Source: Isoetes taiwanensis (lineage: Eukaryota > Streptophyta > Lycopodiopsida > Isoetales > Isoetaceae). From it: 64,000 nucleotides of DNA. Both the position numbers and the translations under genes were made by a program. The DNA is taken from NCBI GenBank assembly GCA_021234155.1, contig JAJEKV010000021.1, forward strand, positions 13,703,760-13,767,759, given 5' to 3'. Position 1 is the first letter of the stretch, and every line of letters begins with the position of its first letter. A model generated the notes under the pieces. That model searched no databases. It had not been told where the DNA came from and saw only the letters and a list, made by a program, of their open reading frames with translations. Shown here piece after piece: positions 55,725-64,000 of the stretch.

Positions 55725-56401
55725 ATGAAGTCAAGAATAGATGTACCTAACAGCCCTGCCATAGTGGAATTGCATCTCGATTTTGTGGACGAAGCCATCA
55801 CCAGTGTCGAGGTTCTGGCTCTCCAAATATCATGGTTCCTTTGCTTCTTTGTGGTTACCATTGTCTGTTTCAAGTTGTTGAGCATCACCCCCGTTGCCTT
55901 GCACTCCTTTGAATTTGGCAAAATTTCAAGTTCTTCCATTTCATGGTGATGAACCACCCTCTTCATCACATCGGCCTTGATTTCGAGTGAATGCTTCTTG
56001 GTAAGCTTGTTGAAGTAATCAACTATAAGCTTGGTTATTTCTTGCCTGCATCTCATGCTCAGATCTTCTCGTTCAACCACTGCTTTTCTCATCTTATTTC
56101 GTAATCTGGCATCTCTCTTTCTCTGTGCATCCAATTTCTTGTAAATTGCACACAATATCTCCTGTGTTTCAGTGAGATCCAACAAATCTGGAACAGTGTA
56201 TTGGAATTCATCGGGCCAAAAATCCAATGCTAAATGTGTGATTGCCTCCAAGTCGGTATCAGGGAGCGCCATGAATTTCTTGGCAGAGGAGTGTGAATTG
56301 GAGGGAGAATTTGCGCAAGCCATGAGCTCGAAGTAGTTCTGGGCTCGAATTTGCAACGTACAACCACTCGTGCGAAAATCCAGCCAAAATCCCACAATCA
56401 T
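55725..56401 (-). CDS. Unrecognised helical protein ORF
   Basis: The open frame is 256 codons from 56401 to 55631. The last ~30 codons run into the tandem repeat at 55630-55735 and are probably spurious. The natural start may be the internal Met in MACANSPSNSHSSAKKF (56323). Acidic MALPDTDLEAITHLALDFWP follows, then a long charged, probably coiled-coil segment (YKKLDAQRKRDARLRNKMRK, RCRQEITKLIVDYFNKLTKK). No family recognised. It may be a host gene fragment or a retrogene, since it has no introns and sits in retroelement debris. Moderate confidence that it once coded. Confidence 0.45.
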
Positions 56402-58559
56402 TTTCTAATGGTTCGTTGCTGAGGTGGACATGTGAGTACATGAAGGGCGTGGAAAAAAATGACGGGTGGTTACACCCATCAGCACCCAAATTAAGCAAAA
56501 GCAAGGTTGCTTTAAGCGGGCTAAAACCCTGCTATAAGCATACGTCCAGACGCATACTTTTGATACGCACCAGCATACTTTTTCCCCTCATCGAACCGGG
56601 GAGATGTAACCCGGAGTAGTTCCATAGGATGATTCCATGGGATTGCGTCTCCGAAAGGCTACAATCACGCCATAGTATGTTTCAGCCTATCTGCAAATGT
56701 AACGAACCTAGTGGCTTACCTTGTTGTGCAGATCCTCTAAAGGCCTTGTTGGTATGTGTCCATGGGTCATGCTAGTGGTAGCATTTATTAAAGTATAAAA
56801 ATATAGTAGCTAAGGTTATTTAAAAACCTTAATTTATGATGTCCAAATGGGTGAGCACCATAAAAATAGGGGAACAAAATCGTAGCTGTGTTGAGAAGTA
56901 TCAGACAAGCAAATCAGGCCAAATAAAGCTCGATCTTGCAAGATTTGACTTGTAGCATGCCGGATTTACACCTGGCAGGATCTTTTGGCAGCAAGATAGC
57001 TTGCCATGTGCTGGTCATAAACGTATATAAGAGGAGGAAGGAGCTGGCCGAATGGCAGGAGGAGGAGGAGAAGACAAGAGAACCGGAATCTGGATGCAAA
57101 GGAGGCGCATACTGATTTTGGAGCAGAGGCATATCTTAAACTAAGGTGGGGATTTGATGCATATTTGGGGATTGCTTGTGTGCATCTCATGGATTTCAGA
57201 AAGAAGAATTCAATTGCTATATTAGCTGGCTTTTGGTGTTCATCCTTAAATTTACTGCAGAGGCCGAACCTAATTTTGATTCTATGGAAAGCCCAGCCGT
57301 CATGATCTAATCCGATTATGAGTGTGTGATCCTGTCTGGTATTGGATGGATGAATCAGATTCTTGTTTTGAACTTTGTCTTCTGTGATTTCTCTGTGGTA
57401 GAATCTTGTAATATTGGCAAGCAACAGAATACTGGAACCCAGCACAGCCCGGATCTGGAAAAGCCAGGCCGCGATCTGTTGGGTCGTGGCTTTTGCTAGA
57501 CTTTTTAAAGGGGGATACCAGGGTCCGGTATCCCCATGCATTCTATATTAGTTATTATTATCTAAGGTTTTGACCATACTATAATGTACCTTCATGTTGT
57601 TTAAAAATATGGACCATGCTTTACTTGGACAATAGAGTCCATTCTTTAGAGACTTAGTCTTGCATGCTTGCTAGGGATAGAACCTGAAGCCACGCTTGAA
57701 TATATATAGGGGTTTCAAAGTATTGGCTTATACTTGTTGGTGGGGGAAATAGAACTATGCATACGAAATATGATCATCTAGAGTGGGTCATGGCTAGACC
57801 AAGTTATGTCAATCCTTTCTTCTAGGCGAAGTCATGGTATGGAGCCAAGGGGCATAATTATAGAAAAGCTAAGGAAGAGAAGAGGGGATTGAATGGAATA
57901 TTAGTATGGCTAAGTGAATCATTGGTAAATGTCAAATGTGTGATGTTGAGGGAAGAGAAGTCTCGAGCTGCATGAGAGCTCCTGGGCATAGTGCAACCAT
58001 GGGACCTTATAAGCTTAGTCGAAAGCATGTGTCTAGCAAAGTAAACAAGTTGAGCTAACGAATGGAATAAACCATAATAAGATATGTTGATATATTCTAA
58101 ACTATTGAACATGGCTTTAAGTTATAGTTAGGTGGTTGCCCTAACTATAGTGGCATGCCTTGGGTTAGTATAATGGCTCGTTGTGTATGTATCTCCATGC
58201 CATTGTGGATAACCTATCTATCGGTCTTGACCTGTATGCTGGCCATTGTGGCATGTGTTTATTTGTGCGCCTAGATAGCTAGTATATGCATTGAGTATGA
58301 AGACTCTTATGAACCCTTTTAAGATATTACTTGAAAGTTATGGCTGCTTATATGTTAAGGGAGTTCCTGTTCTTGCTTTGAGATGTGCAATGATGTGTTG
58401 TCACTTGGATATGAAATATCTTGGTATGAACCTTATTGTGTTGCATTGCTCTATGGTTGTTCTTGGAAGTAAGATGCATGAGGATTCTATGATATCTCGT
58501 ATTGGATCAACCTGTAAGGTTATTGGTGATATGCTATCTTGTAAGGTCATGATGGATGA
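56402..58559. other. No gene recognised; possible LTR DNA
   Basis: Mixed-composition sequence. TGTAACGAACC at 56698 could be an LTR start for the remnant that ends at 59783, but I cannot confirm homology across the interval. No ORF worth calling. Confidence 0.3.
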
Positions 58560-59783
58560 TGTTGCATCTTGCATTGCAAACGGACCATCTTCGGAGGGGT
58601 GGAATGGCCGTGAGACTCCGCATCCGTTCTAGATGGCTAGACGGATGGCATGTTGCATTTGCGGCCCACCTTCGGAGGGGTGGGGTGGCCGTGTAGACTC
58701 CGCATCCGGCCTGATGGCCTGTTGGATGAGTTTAGCCCTGTACGTACAGATGGAGAGAGTGGTCTCCTTGGGGTCGCAACCCAAGGATTACGCTTGGCAT
58801 ATGTGCATACATACAGAAGATTGTTGTGAACGTAAACATGTTTGTAGTATGAGTTCTAACTAACGCAGGGGCATAGTGGAGCAGGTAAATCTATTGTCTC
58901 CCTATCTTGGATGCTATATGTTAGATTGCTTTGTGGTTGATGTTGTGAATGCTCCCGAAATGTTTCCTCCTCACTTAGTCCTTGTGGACTAACCCCCTTG
59001 TATTGTCTGTGTATGTTTAAGAGGGTACGTCTTGAGCTGAGGATGCAGTATTCAGAGGGAGAAACTGGGCATGAAGTTGCGCGAGCAGAGCGTTTTCCCG
59101 AGTCATCCTCAGTGACCTATAAGGAGGAGAATTCGGAGTGACCTGTTAAGCTATAGGAGTTGTAGTATGCCAAGACTCAGAGGAGTTTGGTCTTGTATAT
59201 AATTATCTGATCAATGGGACTATACTTTATTGAGCAAGTATACGAGTATCTTGGATGTTTAACTTAGATGTTAAACGTGTCGGTGCAACGGCCTAGGCCA
59301 AGGGGCAAGGTCCGTTTCAGCAAAGTGTGCACAGGAGGGGCGGATGGAGTGGACTACCCTAGCCATTGTTCTATGCCAGCCAACGCCATTGTTATGGCTC
59401 CGTCCGTTGTTATCCGGAGGCCTTGACTGTCAGTTGATCCCCATGAGTCTGAGCCGAGGTAGAGCCCTTATTTATAATACATTTTCTTGTTATGTTGGTA
59501 TTCTATTGCATTCTTATGGATGATGATGATCCTCCCTTCGTGGTGGCATATTATTTATTGTGTTGTTGCCAGGTGCTAACCTTGTATGTACGCTTCTGCC
59601 ATATAGGATTCCCATCGAAGGCGTGGGACGAATGATACCTCCGTGTCCTTCACCCGGACACTTGCCATCACAAGTGGTCTGAGTTAGACGGAGGGCCTTT
59701 CTATGGTGATATTGTCGCCATGGAAGAGGGGATTTCTCATATTTATACGATGGAAGCATCATATAGGTTCGCGGAGCGTCACA
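58560..59783 (+). mobile_element. Related gypsy LTR remnant, plus orientation
   Basis: 59290-59783 read in reverse complement follows the chromovirus LTR as it stands at 35191-35700: the TGTGACGCTCC end, the GGCGATCAT-like and GGGCCCTCCGTC-like blocks, and CCACTCCATCCGCCCCTCC with its neighbours, at clearly lower identity. The phrase CACTTAGTCCTTGTGGACTA is at 58972. It ends CGTCACA-like at 59783. No primer site follows, so it is a solo or truncated LTR. Confidence 0.6.
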
Positions 59784-60207
59784 TTGAGCCACTAGGATCA
59801 TTGGCATTAGCCTCAGCACTATTCATACGTAACAATTCATACTCCTTGCCGTGTGAATTCTTAATATCATTAGCCTCAAGAGCAGTAACACCAATAATAA
59901 AGTTTTTGGCACACTCATCTTCAGCTTTAGTGCATTCATATATTCTTTGTGGCAAGCTGTCATAGAGTGCAGAAATAAAGGCCCATACCTCATCCTCTTT
60001 TTTTGATAACTTGTTGATCTTAGGCAAGAGTGAAAGCCATTCACTAAACCCCATATGTGTCACAGCTAAAATCTGCTCGGGTGTTCTTATTGCTTCCCTT
60101 TCCAGGATCAATTCATGAACCTTCTTGTTCTTGATATAACATAGGATTGTTTGTACCACCGAATTACGACATTCGATTCTATTTTTGTCGTAGCCAATAT
60201 CTATCAA
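59779..60207 (-). CDS. Unrecognised 142-codon ORF
   Basis: Starts MIDIGYDKNRIECRNSVVQT. It is rich in Leu/Lys/Glu helices (ILAVTHMGFSEWLSLLPKIN, EVWAFISALYDSLPQRIYEC) and acidic towards the end. It overlaps the LTR remnant end by five bases. I find no motif that assigns it. It could be retroelement-derived or a fragment of a host gene. No promoter or introns evident. Confidence 0.35.
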   Translation of the reverse strand: MIDIGYDKNRIECRNSVVQTILCYIKNKKVHELILEREAIRTPEQILAVTHMGFSEWLSLLPKINKLSKKEDEVWAFISALYDSLPQRIYECTKAEDECAKNFIIGVTALEANDIKNSHGKEYELLRMNSAEANANDPSGSM

Positions 60208-60295
60208 CTGAGCATTCCAAGTAGGAGGAATAATATTGTACTCCTACTCTTCATCAATTTTCCTGTAATTACCCCTTAGTAGAAGTCTTCTGCAT

Positions 60296-60409
60296 GAAAT
60301 TCGAGACATTTTTTGCCAAGCCCATGAAGGCCTTGGAAGTGGTCATTTCAGTGGTGATAATACATGATGTTTTTGGGCCACGTTATTCAGAGATGCTCAC
60401 GATCACACT
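60296..60409 (+). pseudogene. Gypsy integrase zinc-binding fragment
   Basis: The plus frame from 60296 reads EIRDIFCQAHEGLGSGHFSG, DNT-stop, then FWATLFRDAHDH. This is the HHCC zinc-finger part of a Ty3/gypsy integrase (HEG-x-x-GGHFS ... W-x-TLF-x-DA). It has an internal stop and ends after about 38 codons. Remnant only. Confidence 0.6.
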
Positions 60410-63099
60410 TGATTTCTCTCAAACAAGCACTTATTTCTGATATATTTCACTTCCCACATGGAAAAACCCTTGGTTTATTTTCGTTTCCAGAATTATGATA
60501 TTTCTTCAGATGGCAAACTGCCTTATAATACACAACTCAGGCTCGGGTATGTTGATAAAACTTATGGTGGCTTTGCCAAGTTTCTTTCGTGCAAATTCTT
60601 AGGCCATACTGTGAAGAATGCTGCTACGAAGAAATGGTTCTACTATATTGCGATTGTTGTCATCTATGCAGACCAATATTGATTGGTTCGACCTCATGTT
60701 TCACCTCATCATTGCCAAACTTGAACGTCTTTAGAAGGAACCAAAAATTGAAGGTCGTGTTTTGGCTATGGGAGCCCAGTTTTAGGCCTTTGTTAAGCAT
60801 TGATTACCACCAATTGATCCTAATTTCATCTTGGTGCAATTTTCTTGAACTTCTTCTTCATGTGATTCCACAATCAACACTCTCAGGTCATTAGTGCATT
60901 GGGCAGTATATCTCTAGATCAAAATCATATACCTCACCAAACATATGGAGGAAAAGCCTATTATCTCCTTCTTCATAGGCCCCACTATCCAAATCTCAGC
61001 CTGACTTTATTGAAGTGATTGACACTTCGTCAAATACTGTTCAGCATCGTCCTAATTCATACCCCTTGTCTTCCCTGACATTAGGATTCAAGGCTAATCA
61101 GCCAGCCATGCCTTGATATCCACGCCATATATTATATGAATGACAGCAAAATGTTCAAAGTTAATCTTCAACTACAAGATTTGCAGGAAAAACTGATGAA
61201 TGATGTCCATCTTTAGCATATAGACATAAGATTTGTATGTTCATACACAATGTTTGGAGAATTGAATTGGATTGAATTAAATTGACTTTTATCGTCCATG
61301 GAGACCAAAAAATCTGTAGAACAACAATAGAGTCACTAAGAAACTGTGCATCTATAGATTTTATACATATGAATGTGATGATGCTGGATTTGTTTCATCC
61401 CGTGTCGAGAATCTTTAGGGTAAAGGATGATAATACCATTACCACAAGTGGGTGTAGGCGTGTGCCTAATGTTATAAGCCCCCCCAGGAGGGATCCCAAC
61501 GATGTCCCTTTGGGCAAAATGAGATTGGATTAATCATTTAAACACTTTCAACCAGTTACTTAGCGAGGAATGAATGAAAGCTAGAGTTTGAACCCCTAAT
61601 ATTTGAATTAGACTTGACTTTGATGTTTGAGCACACCCCTAATCGCCTAGATGTTGGTTATGTAGGGATTGCATAAGTTTTTGGATCATGTGGTTACTGC
61701 GACATTGTTAAGCAACTCTTCATTCAAAATATAGTATTTATTTGGTCATATATACCAACTATAATCTATAGTCAATGTACATGTAACTACCACCTAATGG
61801 TAGGTGACCATGCTATCACATATATGATCACCCAACACTAGTATAGTCTACCAATCCAATGCTTCCATTAATCATTCCTATTTGCTATTGTATACGTGAT
61901 GATGTTTCACAACTTCAATCCTTTTACACATTTGGTAATAAATACAAAATATAGCTTTGACAACTCAAGTACATGCATGCAAAGTTACTACTCCATAGAG
62001 AAGCAGATTCTTAGTTTCTTCTTCTTCTTTTTCTTGCTAAATGCGGGGATAACTAAATATGGTATTGTAGACTGAGCAATTGAAATGCAAATTCTTCCAC
62101 TTTATTATAGAGCAATAGGGGTGATAAATGGTATTGTAGATTGAAACAATTGAAATGAAAATTCTTCCAGCCTGACACAATTCATCCTTAAGATTTCCTT
62201 ACAACTACAAGACATTCAAGCCTACACTTGAAATCCTTTGCATTGATTACACCTTTTGAACATGCACAAAAAGCTAATGATATGCAACAAATCCTCATTG
62301 AATGTTAGGAGAATAAAGAAAGTCACAAATATTCGGAGAAATAATTGGTCAGTTCACGATGTCAGTTCACGTGTCACCGCCCAAAAATTTATTGTTGTGA
62401 AGAATTATGTGATTCATTAGTGGACAACTTGTCATGGTATTATATCAGTTCTAACTACAGGAGAAATTAAAAGTGGCAAATGTTCATTGTGCCAATGATA
62501 CACGTCACAAGATTGAAATTATTCCCATGAGAGGGAAAGATTTTAATTGTGAACACAATGTCTTCATTACATGGCATTGGGCATATAACCAAGGAAATTA
62601 AAGGACCGAAAACGGGGGATTCCCTAGCAGTTTCCTTCAAATTGGGAACCTTACAAGTTAAGGTGGTAAATGCAATGCATGTGCTTTGAATGGTTATAAA
62701 CGCAACATACCGCACACAGATAAAACTATTCGATTCCACATGGGATCTCATGCAGAGGTCGCAGAGGAAGACCTCTGTGTTGACAATCTATCTGGATTGT
62801 TAGGTAGAGGCGGACATCCACCGACAGGAGGCATGGTGGAACATGTAAGGCATAGGCAGTGTGTTGAAATGTGGAGCAGAGCAAGGGGCACAGATGTATG
62901 AATGGGTAGATTTTGTTGATGGATACTTTTGGAGTTAAAAATATACAATGTGGTGTAGTGTGAGAAGAAGAAGAAGCAACAAGTTCTCAAAAACAGCTGA
63001 ATACAAAGGTGTACTGCAAAGTGCAAAAGTGTAATATTCTTAAGGGATCTCTTTTCTTTCCTTTATCTCTTATTTTAAAATAATATGATATAATTGGGA
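60410..63099. other. Intergenic, nothing recognised
   Basis: AT-rich, several short ORFs without motifs, two approximate repeats of a GGTATTGTAGA-TGA-CAATTGAAATG phrase (62060 and 62130). I see no gene, RNA or element. Confidence 0.5.
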
Positions 63100-63749
63100 A
63101 ACTGACCTGGCCGACACGTCGGCACATAACGGCAATACTAGCACAAAGAAACATGGCTTACGTGGACGGCCAGGATTTGTTTCAAAAGTAGCCGTTAGAA
63201 ACACGAGCTTCCTCGCTTGCCTCGCCGTTTTCCGCCATAGCCAGACCACAAACGAAGCTAGCTTCCGGAGCTAACAGACGTTCTTGGCCCTTTCATTTCT
63301 TCCCAAAATTCACCATTAATAAGTACCTCGTTTGATTTTTGGTTCCGGCAGCCCATCATTCTTTTCTTGGCGCTTTTTTTACGTTTTCTTCAAGCCTGTC
63401 AGTAATTTGGAAAGGGAAGTAGTTGTGAAATCGTTACAACAAGCTGTGGCAGCGCCATCTTCATTTTTTCCCCGCAGCGTCGGTGTCGGCAGATCTCGTG
63501 TGATGGATTATTTACTACTTTTTGAAGGATTGAAGATTATATTTTGTTTGCGGGTTTGAAAGACAGCTAGATCCCCTGTCAAGCGCTATTTGTTGGCACA
63601 TTTTATTTTCCTGATTTGATCCAGTTTGTCCAATACTTTATTTTGTGGAAGATTCATGGGAACAGAGCATAGACGTCAAGAAGGGGGACAACTTCTGCTC
63701 TGTTCAACATAAATTTGTTGCGAGATCCACCACCAGGACGGAGACGGCT
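63100..63749 (+). promoter_or_regulatory. Upstream region of the subtilase gene
   Basis: Contains ACGT cores (GACACGTCGG at 63113, TTACGTGGAC at 63159), which are potential bZIP sites, and an ATTAATAAG stretch at 63315 as a weak TATA candidate. The leader is about 100 nt or more. Motif inference only. Confidence 0.3.
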
Positions 63750-64000
63750 ATGGCAGAATTTGACATCAGCAAGGCAAAAGGTTCGGTTTTGCTCTGCATT
63801 CTTTGTATCTGCTTTGCTGGATCCGTTTCTGGGTCTAAAGATGGGGCTAAAACTTACATTATTCATATGCAAAAGGATGCAAAGCCTCCGGCATTCGTCT
63901 CCCACGAGGGCTGGTATGCATCCGCTCTTGAATCCTCCCTTGCAAAAGTTGCAGGTCAAACTCTTGCAATATCTGCAGATCAGATTATATCTTCTCAAAT
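63750..64000 (+). CDS. Subtilisin-like serine protease, N-terminal part (runs off window)
   Basis: The ATG at 63750 opens 83 codons with no stop before the edge. Residues about 10-28 (KGSVLLCILCICFAGSVSG) form a signal peptide. From residue 34, KTYIIHMQKDAKPPAF and then SHEGWYASALESSLAKVAG match the start of the inhibitor I9 propeptide of plant subtilases, where KTYI(V/I)HM and a later HxxWY are hallmarks. The mature protease with its Asp/His/Ser triad would lie beyond the window. Such enzymes are secreted to the cell wall, with the propeptide removed on maturation. No intron or lesion is visible here. This is the only host gene start I consider intact. Confidence 0.88.
   Translation, partial: MAEFDISKAKGSVLLCILCICFAGSVSGSKDGAKTYIIHMQKDAKPPAFVSHEGWYASALESSLAKVAGQTLAISADQIISSQ

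Noticed and set aside
61282-61533. 83-codon plus ORF
   Set aside because: No motif, low-complexity surroundings, no supporting context.

Overview
The window looks like intergenic DNA from a land plant with a large, repeat-rich nuclear genome. Support comes from a plant-type subtilase gene entering at the right edge, a plant LRR-protein fragment, chromoviral Ty3/gypsy elements, plant-style LINEs, a Helitron and a TRIM. I cannot fix the lineage; a fern, lycophyte or gymnosperm would fit, but this is inference. The only start of a host gene I would call is the subtilase at 63750-64000. Almost everything else is mobile or repeat DNA, much of it frameshifted. || Layout. 1-19 kb holds three LINE loci of one family (A, minus strand; B, minus; C, plus), plus an unrelated LINE (D, minus) with an L1-ORF1p-like first ORF. 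They are mixed with a dispersed repeat I call family R. B and C, with two half copies of R, look like one LINE and one R broken by a 3.25-kb inversion (about 15466-18715). 19-22 kb is a cluster of degenerate tRNA-like repeats, nearly all in one orientation. 22.06-23.7 kb has a TATA box and repeated small exon/intron-like cassettes. 23.7-34.2 kb is a composite array with a period near 2.9 kb. It is bracketed by two copies of an unusual repeat carrying the universal core of 18S rRNA beside the V4 region. || 34.9-60 kb is a nest. An older plus-strand LTR (part 34884-35190, part 52749-54609, then a Met-initiator primer site) is split by a complete minus-strand chromovirus (35191-52743, target duplication GTAAA). 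A 4371-bp non-autonomous Helitron (36639-41009) sits in the chromovirus 3' LTR, and the sister LTR preserves the exact empty site. The Helitron carries pieces of an LRR gene and of a second gene. A 454-bp TRIM (54671-55124) sits in the internal part of the older element. || Most striking is about 4.7 kb between the chromovirus primer site and gag. It holds three extra ORFs on the element's own strand. The most 5' ends in an unmistakable histone H3 core. The second ends in a region I read as divergent H2A. The third has a weaker H2B-like match. No H4 was seen. The same element ends its integrase with a chromodomain, the domain class that reads H3 tails. A retrotransposon carrying a chromatin reader and its own histone-like proteins is the candidate undescribed system here. 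|| 55-63 kb holds gag, LTR and integrase debris, two minus-strand ORFs I do not recognise, and sequence with nothing identifiable up to the subtilase promoter.
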